Part shown: piece after piece, positions 1-5,944 of the stretch
Numbering within the stretch: the stretch's first letter is position 1
How the letters are laid out: each line of letters opens with the position of its first letter
DNA from: CANDYO01 sp049653745
GTDB lineage: Bacteria; Pseudomonadota; Alphaproteobacteria; Rickettsiales; CANDYO01
Assembly: GCA_049653745.1 (NCBI GenBank)
Contig: JBASGW010000005.1
Coordinates: 1-7,220 of the forward strand
Reading direction: 5' to 3'
Length of the DNA: 7,220 bases
Notes under the pieces: generated by a model
What the model was told of the DNA's origin: nothing
Databases searched by the model: none
What the model saw: the letters and a program-made list of their open reading frames with translations, nothing else
Program-made: the position numbers and the translations under genes

Positions 1-405
1 CCTTTTGCTATTAATAAATCTAATGCAGCTTCATTAGCGTTATTCATAACCAAGATTGCTAAAGCCACATCTATATTAGCTCCTTTTGCTATTAATAAAT
101 CGAATGCATCTCTATTAGCGTTCCCCGTAGCCAAGATTGCTAAAGCGCCATCTATATTAGCTCCTTTTGCTATTAATAAATCGAATGCAGCTTCATTAGC
201 GTTCCTCATAGCCAAGATTGCTAAAGCTCCATCTCTATTAGCTCCTTTTGCTATTAATAAATTGAATGCAGCTTCATTAGCGTTCCTCGTAGCCAAGATT
301 GCTAAAGCTCTATCCCTATTAGCTCCTTTTTCTATTAATGAAGTAACTTCCACTTCATTACCATGCATGGCCATCTCTGCTAAAATCTGATCTTCTTTTG
401 TTTTT
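1..405 (-). repeat. In-frame tandem array, 81-bp unit (27 residues), four close copies plus one diverged
   Basis: Units start at 1, 82, 163 and 244, each opening with CCTTTTGCTATTAATAAAT on the plus strand. A diverged fifth unit lies at 325-405. The units at 163 and 244 differ at only 4 of 81 positions. All copies are in the ankyrin frame and encode ALAILA...NEAAF..LLIAKGAN..G with small changes. The array reaches the window edge, so its copy number is unknown. Each unit resembles the two helices of an ANK repeat without the DxxGxTP beta-hairpin residues. The high identity points to recent expansion by slippage or unequal crossing-over. Confidence 0.95.
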
Positions 406-1268
406 GTAATTAATACTTTGAAACTATTGTTTATTACTGGTGGTGCTAAATCCAGTGCGGTTTTGCCATCTTTATTTCTAACATTTACATCTGCACCATT
501 TTTTATTAATACTTCAACAGCAGCGATTAATCCTAGTGAAGCCGCTAGCATAAGAGGAGTTTCTTCATTGTTATTCTTAATGTCTAGATGTTCATTTAAT
601 TTTTTACCTATTTTTTGTTGCAACGATTCAAATAAACGTTTAAGGTTACTAACATACTTAATATATAAAACGGCTAAATGGATAATGGTGTTGCCATTTT
701 CATCTTTAGCATTTATATCTGCGCCATTTTCTATCAATAATTTAGCAGCAGCAGCAGCTCGTTGATTACATAAAATCGCCAACATAAGAGGAGTTTCTCC
801 TTTGTTATTCTTGATTTCTGTATTAGCATTTAATTTTATCAATTCAGGAATGAGATTGACAATAGATTGACTCCCCTCTTTATAGGATGAAGTTATTAAA
901 TGAAGAAGAGTCTTTCCATCGTTATTTTGATCATTTATTGAGTTAAAGTTCCTTTTTTGTAATGCTATGCAAGCTTTACGGTAAGTCATTGTTGAAAGAT
1001 AGTGAATAGCAGTATTTCCATTCTTATAGTTTATTATACTTTGATATTCATAAGCATGATTATAAGAGTAGTCAGACCTTGTTGCAAAGGTATTTCCATT
1101 CTCATGGCTTAGTATACGTTGATAATCAGAACCATTACCATTCATAGCCTCAGATGCTAAATCCCCATCCTCCTCACCTATTGGCAAAACATTTAAAGTT
1201 GGCAAATCTATACTACGTGATTCTTGGTTTTGTTTTGGAGGTTGATCATTAATATTTGAATCTTTCAT
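1..1268 (-). CDS. Ankyrin-repeat protein, N-terminal 422 residues (C-terminus beyond the window)
   Basis: One uninterrupted minus-strand frame runs from the ATG at 1268 to the window edge. An AAGGA Shine-Dalgarno (1274-1278) lies five bases before the ATG. Residues 1-48 are polar and unassigned; no signal peptide is visible. Residues 49-90 contain a duplicated 26-residue segment (YQxI...NGNT). ANK repeats with the usual hallmarks follow: DGKTLLHL at about 117, a TPLMLA repeat at 159 ending NGADINAKD, NGNTIIHLA at 191, a TPLMLAA repeat at 237 ending NGADVN, and DGKTALDLA at 267. From about residue 294 the repeats switch to a 27-residue form: one diverged copy, then near-identical copies starting at 321, 348, 375 and 402. 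ANK repeats bind other proteins, and such proteins are often secreted effectors in intracellular bacteria. No secretion signal or partner can be seen here, so an effector role is inference. The ANK assignment itself is firm. Confidence 0.93.
   Translation of the reverse strand, partial: MKDSNINDQPPKQNQESRSIDLPTLNVLPIGEEDGDLASEAMNGNGSDYQRILSHENGNTFATRSDYSYNHAYEYQSIINYKNGNTAIHYLSTMTYRKACIALQKRNFNSINDQNNDGKTLLHLITSSYKEGSQSIVNLIPELIKLNANTEIKNNKGETPLMLAILCNQRAAAAAKLLIENGADINAKDENGNTIIHLAVLYIKYVSNLKRLFESLQQKIGKKLNEHLDIKNNNEETPLMLAASLGLIAAVEVLIKNGADVNVRNKDGKTALDLAPPVINNSFKVLITKTKEDQILAEMAMHGNEVEVTSLIEKGANRDRALAILATRNANEAAFNLLIAKGANRDGALAILAMRNANEAAFDLLIAKGANIDGALAILATGNANRDAFDLLIAKGANIDVALAILVMNNANEAALDLLIAK
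1011..1132 (-). repeat. Diverged 78-bp tandem duplication in the ankyrin gene N-terminus
   Basis: The plus-strand segment starting TATTTCCATTCT at 1013 recurs at 1091 and stays similar for about 40 bases. In protein this is YQRI...HENGNT (residues 49-60) repeated 26 residues later as YQSI...YKNGNT (75-86). It is older and more diverged than the 81-bp array further into the gene. It sits just before the first recognisable ANK repeat. Confidence 0.7.
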
Positions 1269-1312
1269 ATTTTTCCTTATGTATTTTTATAAAAAATTGA
1301 TTACCTCAATGA

Positions 1313-1341
1313 AACATAGTGTATTAATTAATATTAGTCAA
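1313..1341 (-). promoter_or_regulatory. Sigma70-type promoter of the ankyrin gene
   Basis: On the minus strand TTGACT (1336-1341) and TATGTT (1313-1318) are separated by exactly 17 bp. This predicts a start near 1306 and a leader of about 38 nt before the ATG at 1268. It is a pattern match in A+T-rich DNA, supported by good hexamers, ideal spacing and sensible placement. The TAGGT box found elsewhere in the window is absent here. Confidence 0.6.
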
Positions 1342-1523
1342 TATATGTTGAATTAGTTAATTATTTATAGACTTGTGTCTGTTTTCTAGAAAAACGCGCT
1401 ATGAGATAGATTACACGAGGTGTTTTATTAGTAAAACTAAGGCGTTGTTATCCTTGTCCTAAAAAGGTGAGAATCCAGGGAAATCCGCATAAATATTTTA
1501 ATTGCATTAAGTTTAAAAGTTTT
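1342..1523. other. Gene-free spacer with small palindromes
   Basis: No convincing coding frame was found on either strand. The stretch holds a 12-bp perfect palindrome TTTTCTAGAAAA (1382-1393) and a small hairpin GTTTTA-TTAG-TAAAAC (1422-1437). Around 1450-1480 a segment (TGTCC...GGTGAGAATCCAG) loosely resembles a worn intergenic palindromic element. None of these has a T-tract that would make it a convincing terminator. Confidence 0.4.
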
Positions 1524-1677
1524 GGACCCTAGGACCTACGGTCAAGGGTGACGAAGCTCGAGTATTTTATTATAATTGTAATTCACGCAATGCTCTCCAT
1601 TATTGTAATAATTTCATGAACTATTCTGAATGTCAAATAACATGAATACGTCACCCTTGGCCATAGGCCGAGGGTCC
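1524..1677. repeat. Pair of inverted palindromic elements (intergenic, MITE-like layout)
   Basis: A 30-bp element at 1524-1553 (GGACCCTAGG...AAGGGTGACG) is matched in inverted orientation by 29 bp at 1649-1677 (CGTCACCCTT...GAGGGTCC), with about 25 matching positions and one gap. Each arm is itself a near-palindrome; the right one folds as ACCCTtGGCC-ATA-GGCCgAGGGT. The 95 bp between the arms has no convincing coding frame. The GTCACCC...GGGTCC form resembles the short palindromic repeats dispersed in Rickettsiales and related intracellular bacteria, recalled by pattern only. No clear target-site duplication was found. The right arm ends 14 bp from the stop codon of the truncated GNAT gene. 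Confidence 0.75.
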
Positions 1678-1691
1678 AGTAAAAATCTATA

Positions 1692-1925
1692 TCAAACAAA
1701 ACCAACTAATTCACCATCTTCAAGCTTAACTAGATAGGCTTTTTTATCATCATCTATAAAATATTTCTTTAAATCAAAGCATTCATATAAACCATCTTCT
1801 GGCAAGCCCCAAGCTTTTGAAATAAAACCACAATAGCGAGATACATCATAAACATAAAATCTAGCCATATTTTGAATGGTAGAATAATCTACAATAGTAG
1901 CTGGAATAATCTTTATTTTTATCAT
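1692..1925 (-). pseudogene. GNAT-family N-acetyltransferase, truncated to its N-terminal half
   Basis: The 77 residues read as the start of a GNAT domain: a first strand (IKIIPAT), a helix (IQNMARFYVYDVSRYCGF), then a second strand pair ending KAYLVKLEDGELVGFV. It resembles the predicted-acetyltransferase branch whose members run to about 150-170 residues. The acetyl-CoA-binding segment (RxxGxG/A) is missing, so catalysis is not expected. A TGA follows directly after LVGFV, and the palindromic element begins 14 bp later. I found no GNAT C-terminal sequence in the element or in the 250 bp beyond it. I chose the ATG at 1925 because AGGTGAG lies 7 bases upstream; the in-frame GTG at 1937 lies inside that Shine-Dalgarno. 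The gene keeps a TAGGT-box promoter about 190 bp upstream. It is probably a remnant created by deletion or element insertion. Confidence 0.75.
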
Positions 1926-2116
1926 CTTAATTCTCACCTAAATGCTGGGTAATATTTCATTGATTTCACTCTATGTAAAGACCATATATTTAGTTTATTT
2001 TTTTGTCTGCTGTTGATTTAGTAATTGGGAAATGCTCATAATATTTTTTATATTACTTTAATTCATTATTCATTTTCTATCTATATTGAATTATAGAAGG
2101 TCTTAGAGCATTAAAA

Positions 2117-2167
2117 TATATAGATCAAAGAGACCTACCTTACAATGGAGAAAAATACCTAGTTTTT
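2117..2167 (-). promoter_or_regulatory. TAGGT box, copy A, with -10-like hexamer, upstream of the GNAT remnant
   Basis: On the minus strand AAAAAC (2162-2167) leads into TAGGTATTTTTCTCC starting at 2161, then CATTGTAAGGTAGGT ending at 2133. A TATATA hexamer lies at 2117-2122, 39 bp after the start of TAGGT. This copy is closest to copy C, sharing CATTGTAAGGTAGGT. The predicted start near 2110 leaves a leader of about 185 nt before the GNAT ATG, similar to the long leader at copy C. The same interval lies downstream of the csaA stop, but the orientation points to the GNAT gene. Confidence 0.6.
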
Positions 2168-2218
2168 AGAGTAATTTATATGCTTACTATTTAACTTCAA
2201 TTTTATTGATTATAATTG

Positions 2219-2557
2219 TTAACATAATTTTTGTCCGTTTGCCACTTTTGGCTCTGGAGAAATTAAACAAATAGCAGCTTTGCTATCAGCGAAACCAAGT
2301 AGTAGAAACTGTGATAAAAATCCAGCAATATTTTTTTCACCCAAATTAACGCAGCCGACAATAGGTTTTCCTAGCAAAGATTCTGGAGTATAATGCACGG
2401 TAACTTGCGCTGATGTTTGTAATATGCCAATTTCAGGACCGAAGTCCGCCCAGATTTTTAAAGCTGGCTTTTTAGCGCGTGGAAATTCTTCTACTTTGGT
2501 AATAGTCCCAGAGCGTAACTCAACTTGTTCAAATTCTTCATAAGTTATGATTTTCAT
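2219..2557 (-). CDS. csaA: CsaA-like tRNA-binding protein / export chaperone
   Basis: This is a complete 112-residue protein, matching the family's usual length of about 110. It shows the continuous CsaA signature: LRSGTITKVEEFPRAKKPA (residues 14-32), IWADFGPEIG, LQTSAQVTVHYTPESLLGK, VGCVNLGEKNIAGF, FLLLGF and a C-terminal PKVANGQKLC. The fold is a single OB-fold related to the tRNA-binding domain of methionyl- and phenylalanyl-tRNA synthetases. Family members form dimers, bind tRNA, and in Bacillus assist protein secretion; which role applies here is unknown. The ATG is preceded by AGAGG at a normal distance. A 148-bp gap separates it from the C45 gene upstream, and no TAGGT box is present there, so it appears outside the putative local regulon. 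The assignment to the family is firm. Confidence 0.93.
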   Translation of the reverse strand: MKIITYEEFEQVELRSGTITKVEEFPRAKKPALKIWADFGPEIGILQTSAQVTVHYTPESLLGKPIVGCVNLGEKNIAGFLSQFLLLGFADSKAAICLISPEPKVANGQKLC

Positions 2558-2705
2558 TTTTACCTCTATTCTAATAGTGATTAGACCTAATATTTCTTCT
2601 CATGCAAACCATTAATCAGAAATATCCGTTCTTTTTCTAAAATAATGTTGTTAATTTTTAAGTTTCAATGATTTCATGGAGATCAATTAATATAATCATT
2701 AAAAG

Positions 2706-3806
2706 CTAATTCTGGAAATGCTCAGCTAAAGATATTTTTGTCCATGAATGATTATCAAAATCCGCTCTTGTTAAATAGAGATCATAATTAAAAGTGTCAA
2801 AAATAATTTGATAAATAGTCTCTTCCCAAAAAGCTCCGCCATTATCAATATCAGTATTCATCAATGTTTGAAAGGTTGATATATTAAAAACATCTTGAGC
2901 TGCGGCTAAGTTTTGTAAATTATCATGCCTTGTTACTCCCATCCAGGTGGTTTCGTCTGTTGGCTCGGGAATTTCATTGCCCCAACTAGAGTTTTGGAAA
3001 TAATTTGTTGAAACAAAAGCATCCTTACTTAAGGGAAAATTTGGCTTCATTCCCAGAGTAGTAGAAAACTCAAAAGATTTTGTTGTGGTTTTATCAGCAG
3101 TATTTATTATTAATGAATAATCAGATTCTGTTGCTTTAAGTTGTTTTTCTATTGCAGTTAAATCTTCAGAATTTTGATTTATATAAAGCATATCAATTAG
3201 TAATGACTGCCTATCTAACGCATCATAATATCCTCCTGAAGGCATGCCGTTATTTAATTCCATAAATAACCCTTTAGCATTAACACAAGATGGACAATAT
3301 ATTTGTCCAGGCATGCTTATTATCGCAGTAGGAATGCTGTTGCTTTCCTTCAAGATGGTAACAGTTAAATTTTCTGCAATCATTCCATATGGTTCACCAT
3401 AATCATAATTTCTTCCTATTATTCCGCTTCCTGAATAAGTTTTTTCAGGAGGAAGGAAAACAAATGCACAAGCGCTTACGTTTACAGGATGCTTAATATT
3501 AAGAAACTTATATTGTTGATCAGTCTCGACGTTAATTGTTTCCATACCATTCAAAATATTCATATCATCGAGAGAGAGTCCGCTTCCTTTAGCCGCCCCT
3601 TCAAGAAAAAATTTATATGAAAATGAGTATCTCTCAAAGAAAACACTGGCTTGTGAAGCCATATTTTCATAAGTCATATTATTTTGTGTAATAAAATAAT
3701 CCTTTAAAGTGTTTAGCGCACCAGATAATTCAGCGCGCATAACTTTACCATATTTATAACCCATCTCTTCATGTGTTCCTTCTAGTATAACTGTTTTGAT
3801 TGACAT
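2706..3806 (-). CDS. C45-type Ntn-hydrolase / acyl-CoA:6-APA acyltransferase-like protein
   Basis: This 366-residue protein resembles the C45 / penicillin acyltransferase branch of Ntn hydrolases, which cut linear amide bonds or transfer acyl groups. Numbered from the ATG at 3806, the likely nucleophile is Cys113 (VSACAF), followed by the family pattern GRNYDYG with Arg132 and Asp135, and by VNAKGLFMELN, where Asn176 fits the oxyanion position. The N-terminal 112 residues carry the typical LEGTHEEMGYKYG opening and the EGAAKGSGLSLDDMNILNG region. If Cys113 is the nucleophile, the protein would need either cleavage before it or an unprocessed mode of action. No signal peptide is evident. GGAGGA (3811-3816) is an excellent Shine-Dalgarno for 3806; an in-frame ATG at 3818 lies just before it and lacks its own. 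TAGGT box copy B forms its promoter. The substrate cannot be told; amide-linked signals or antibiotics are possibilities only. Confidence 0.8.
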   Translation of the reverse strand: MSIKTVILEGTHEEMGYKYGKVMRAELSGALNTLKDYFITQNNMTYENMASQASVFFERYSFSYKFFLEGAAKGSGLSLDDMNILNGMETINVETDQQYKFLNIKHPVNVSACAFVFLPPEKTYSGSGIIGRNYDYGEPYGMIAENLTVTILKESNSIPTAIISMPGQIYCPSCVNAKGLFMELNNGMPSGGYYDALDRQSLLIDMLYINQNSEDLTAIEKQLKATESDYSLIINTADKTTTKSFEFSTTLGMKPNFPLSKDAFVSTNYFQNSSWGNEIPEPTDETTWMGVTRHDNLQNLAAAQDVFNISTFQTLMNTDIDNGGAFWEETIYQIIFDTFNYDLYLTRADFDNHSWTKISLAEHFQN

Positions 3807-3844
3807 TTTATCCTCCATTGGCTTAAGTAAATTACTATTCTCCT

Positions 3845-3896
3845 AGGATACACTAAAAGGAAAATATTTATCTATGGGGGAAAACACCTAGTTTTT
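3845..3896 (-). promoter_or_regulatory. TAGGT box, copy B, with -10-like hexamer, promoter of the C45 gene
   Basis: On the minus strand an AAAAAC tract (3891-3896) overlaps the luxR stop codon and leads into TAGGTGTTTTCCCCCATAG starting at 3890, then ATAAA. TATCCT at 3845-3850 lies 40 bp after the start of TAGGT. The predicted start near 3838 gives a short leader of about 30 nt. Copies B and D align without gaps from TAGGT through ATAGRTAAA. The element suggests that the C45 gene has its own promoter instead of depending on luxR read-through. Confidence 0.65.
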
Positions 3897-4695
3897 AAAA
3901 TAATTGACGATAAAACTTGAGCAAATCATGCTTGTGATGAACGCCGGTTTTTTGTCTGATATTATTGAGATGATTTTCAATAGTTTTTGGCGAAAGAAGT
4001 AATTCTCTACCGATGATTTTAGCACTGCAGCCTTTATCAACTAGCTCCAGGCATTGCATTTCACGCTTGGTTAACTGAACAATTTGTCCATCAATATTAA
4101 GGCTATTACTATTTGCACCAATATCTTGGAGGAAGGCTTGAATATCTGATATGTTAACTTCTTGATGCTCAGGTAGGTTATGAATGAAACCATTTTTATA
4201 TTTAGCTTTGCAAATTTCAGCATTAGTTATTACGTCTGCAAAAATAATTTTAAACTGCTCTATAAATTTTTTTAATACATCATAATGCTTAATATAAAAT
4301 TCATTGATTCTAAAGTTATCTTTATGCGCAACAAAATCAAAGCCTTCCATTACATTATCGTTCCATTGAGTGACGATGTTAAGACCATGCCAATGACCTC
4401 TTTTAAAAATCAAATCAGTTGCTAAATTAAATGGATCTTTAGGCCATAAAATTACTTTGTCTTCATTATTATTTTCTATATATTGTTGAAAATACATAGT
4501 TTCATTATGAATTTTAGTGCAATATTCTTGGGTATATTCAGCATCGTTACTGAATGTTATATATGATGAATCTTTAGGATATATTTTAAAGTAAGCGAAA
4601 TAAGCTATACCAAAATAATCATTTAGTGGCTTACAAAACTCCACCATTCTAGCTGAAACGCTTTGCTGATATTCGATCGCTTGTTTATTGGGCAT
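3895..4695 (-). CDS. LuxR/GerE-type helix-turn-helix transcriptional regulator
   Basis: This 266-residue protein has a clear C-terminal GerE/LuxR DNA-binding domain at about residues 207-262: LTKREMQCLELVDKGCSAKIIGREL, then the recognition region SPKTIENHLNNIRQKTGV, then HDLLKFY. The N-terminal 200 residues form a putative sensory domain rich in aromatics (YFGIAYFAYFKIYP, TFSND, WPKDPF, HWHGLN). Its layout is loosely like a LuxR ligand-binding or PAS/GAF fold, but I see no firm match to the acyl-homoserine-lactone domain and no response-regulator receiver domain. Regulators of this design, with a helix-turn-helix and an unassigned N-terminus, recur in Legionella-type genomes (general recollection). 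The ATG at 4695 is preceded only by A/T bases with no Shine-Dalgarno. The gene is divergent from the alpha/beta hydrolase, and four similar TAGGT boxes lie nearby, making it the natural candidate to bind them; that link is inference. Confidence 0.88.
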   Translation of the reverse strand: MPNKQAIEYQQSVSARMVEFCKPLNDYFGIAYFAYFKIYPKDSSYITFSNDAEYTQEYCTKIHNETMYFQQYIENNNEDKVILWPKDPFNLATDLIFKRGHWHGLNIVTQWNDNVMEGFDFVAHKDNFRINEFYIKHYDVLKKFIEQFKIIFADVITNAEICKAKYKNGFIHNLPEHQEVNISDIQAFLQDIGANSNSLNIDGQIVQLTKREMQCLELVDKGCSAKIIGRELLLSPKTIENHLNNIRQKTGVHHKHDLLKFYRQLF

Positions 4696-4730
4696 TTTAA
4701 TTATTAATTATATTATTAATAATAATTTAT

Positions 4731-4758
4731 ATATTATCTGAACACTCTAAATTGTCAA
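4731..4758 (-). promoter_or_regulatory. Promoter of the luxR-type gene
   Basis: On the minus strand a perfect TTGACA (4753-4758) is followed, after 16 bp, by TAATAT (4731-4736); nearby A/T-rich hexamers could serve instead. The predicted leader of about 29 nt is made only of A and T (4696-4736 contains no G or C), so translation starts without a Shine-Dalgarno. The -35 lies about 14 bp from TAGGT copy C, which faces the other way. A protein on that box could therefore affect both promoters. Confidence 0.6.
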
Positions 4759-4766
4759 GGTAATCT

Positions 4767-4815
4767 AAAATTAGGTATTTTTCCTCATTGTAAGGTAGGT
4801 AATTTGGAATAAGCT
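4767..4815 (+). promoter_or_regulatory. TAGGT box, copy C, with -10-like hexamer, upstream of the alpha/beta hydrolase
   Basis: AAAAT then TAGGTATTTTTCCTC from 4772, followed by ATTGTAAGGTAGGT ending at 4800. A TAAGCT hexamer at 4810-4815 lies 38 bp after the start of TAGGT; it is the weakest -10 of the four. It shares CATTGTAAGGTAGGT with copy A. The predicted start near 4822 gives about 170 nt of leader before the hydrolase ATG at 4995. The box occupies the luxR/hydrolase divergent spacer. Confidence 0.6.
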
Positions 4816-4816
4816 A

Positions 4817-4897
4817 ATGTTTATTATAAATATGGATATTGAAGTAAAAACGAATAATCTCGAAAGACTAGTTAATGAAACAAATAAACATCTTTAA
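4817..4897 (+). other. Possible 26-codon leader ORF in the hydrolase leader
   Basis: ATG at 4817 opens a 26-residue frame (MFIINMDIEVKTNN...NKHL) ending in TAA at 4895-4897; an internal ATG lies at 4832. The first ATG falls close to or before the predicted transcription start, so only the shorter version may be made. No good Shine-Dalgarno precedes either ATG. It may well be chance, and is listed because the leader is unusually long. Confidence 0.2.
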
Positions 4898-4959
4898 CTA
4901 ATCTCTTACAAATAATACAATAATACAAAAAGTTATTTTAGCAATTCAGAGGAATAAGC

Positions 4960-4986
4960 ATGGAATCTATAAATCTTAATAGATGA
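4960..4986 (+). other. Possible 8-residue coupling ORF just before the hydrolase
   Basis: AGAGGA (about 4948-4953), the best Shine-Dalgarno in this spacer, lies before ATG 4960. That frame reads MESINLNR and stops at TGA 4984-4986, eight bases before the hydrolase ATG at 4995, which has no Shine-Dalgarno of its own. Translational coupling from this mini-ORF is one reading. The other is that the hydrolase once began here and a small indel split off its start. Confidence 0.35.
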
Positions 4987-4994
4987 TTTAAAAA

Positions 4995-5906
4995 ATGTAT
5001 ACTTTCCTAAACCCTTATAAACTACAAACTTTTCTAAAAATGGTATTTATTATGACATCTATTCTTATTCCTATAAAAGATACTCTGGTCTCTTCTTTTT
5101 TAACGCCTCAGGATATTTTAAAAATTCCTTTCACGCCTGCAAAATATAGATTTAATTATGGCGAAGATTCTAGGCAGTTTGGAGATCTAAGGATTCCCGA
5201 AAGCAATGGTCCTTATCCTGTATTGGTTGTTATTCATGGGGGATGTTGGACTTCAAAAATGGCCAATATAGATTTCATGTCTTCTTTCGCGCAAGCCTTC
5301 ACAGAAGCTGGAATTGCCACATGGAATATTGAATATAATTGTATTGATAATAAAAGTGGAGGATGGCCAGGAACTTTTTTGGATGTTGGTAAAGCTGTTG
5401 ATTATCTAAAACTACTATCTCCTCAATATAAGCTGGACCTAACTAAAGTAGTTGTTATAGGACATTCTGCTGGTGGACATTTGGCCTTATGGACTGGAGC
5501 TAGACATAAAATAACGGAAAATAGTGATTTATATCAACATGATCCTCTAAAATTAAAGGCAGTTGTGAATATCGCTGGCCCTGGTGATTTGAATTTATTC
5601 CAGAATTTAGAAGAAAAAGCATGTATGTCAAAAGTTATCAATCTGTTGATTGGTAATATGCAAGAACATTTTTTACAATGTTCACCTTATGAATTACTAC
5701 CCATCAATACCAAACAAATTCTGATAACTGGTGAATATGATCTGGCAGCTCCGGTAGAGTCAATGCATCATTATATGAATAAAGCGAAAGATCTTGGTGA
5801 TTATATTGAGGTAGTTGTTATAAAAAATGCTGCTCATTTTGAAGTGGTTGATCACCGTACAGAAGCATGGGAAATAATAAAAGATACAGTTATTGAATTG
5901 TTATAG
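4995..5906 (+). CDS. Alpha/beta-hydrolase (esterase/lipase-like), probably exported
   Basis: This 303-residue protein is a complete alpha/beta hydrolase. The oxyanion motif HGGCW is at 81-85. The nucleophile elbow GHSAG is at 156-160 with Ser158, followed by GHLALW. The acid is probably Asp249 in LITGEYDLAAPV, and the base His281 in KNAAHFEVVDH, so the whole triad is present in order. It resembles the BD-FAE / kynurenine-formamidase-like esterase group; the substrate is unknown. Residues 9-35 (KLQTFLKMVFIMTSILIPIKDTL) look like a signal peptide or membrane anchor, suggesting a periplasmic site. The mature part begins near SFLTPQDIL. The ATG at 4995 has no Shine-Dalgarno, and a mini-ORF with a strong one ends just upstream. 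An ATG at 5040 is an alternative but would cut into the signal. TAGGT copy C lies about 200 bp upstream. The gene is divergent from luxR. Confidence 0.88.
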   Translation: MYTFLNPYKLQTFLKMVFIMTSILIPIKDTLVSSFLTPQDILKIPFTPAKYRFNYGEDSRQFGDLRIPESNGPYPVLVVIHGGCWTSKMANIDFMSSFAQAFTEAGIATWNIEYNCIDNKSGGWPGTFLDVGKAVDYLKLLSPQYKLDLTKVVVIGHSAGGHLALWTGARHKITENSDLYQHDPLKLKAVVNIAGPGDLNLFQNLEEKACMSKVINLLIGNMQEHFLQCSPYELLPINTKQILITGEYDLAAPVESMHHYMNKAKDLGDYIEVVVIKNAAHFEVVDHRTEAWEIIKDTVIELL

Positions 5907-5944
5907 TAATTTTCATTGATGATAATATGGTTTAAGGAATATTT

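Noticed and set aside
1..405. CRISPR-like array
   Set aside because: The whole 81-bp unit repeats without unique spacers, stays in the reading frame and encodes ankyrin-like helices.
418..765. Plus-strand open frame of 115 codons
   Set aside because: It lies wholly inside the minus-strand ankyrin gene; its sequence is the antisense of clear ANK repeats and it has no recognisable domain.
1926..1937. GTG at 1937 as the GNAT start
   Set aside because: The GTG is part of the AGGTGAG Shine-Dalgarno that serves the ATG at 1925.
1995..2039. 14-codon minus-strand ORF (MSISQLLNQQQTKK) in the leader of the GNAT remnant
   Set aside because: It has no Shine-Dalgarno and a length expected by chance in A+T-rich DNA.
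2650..2705. Terminator after the C45 gene (AATGATT...AATCATT inverted repeat on the minus strand)
   Set aside because: Seven A/T-rich pairs around a 20-base loop with no T-tract; too weak to call.
2558..2705. csaA promoter candidates (TTGAAA with 18-bp spacing to TATTTT; TTGCAT with 16-bp spacing to TCTAAT)
   Set aside because: Two competing weak matches in A+T-rich sequence; neither stands out enough to list as a feature.
3807..3818. ATG at 3818 as the C45 start
   Set aside because: The GGAGGA following it is an ideal ribosome-binding site for the ATG at 3806, while 3818 has none.
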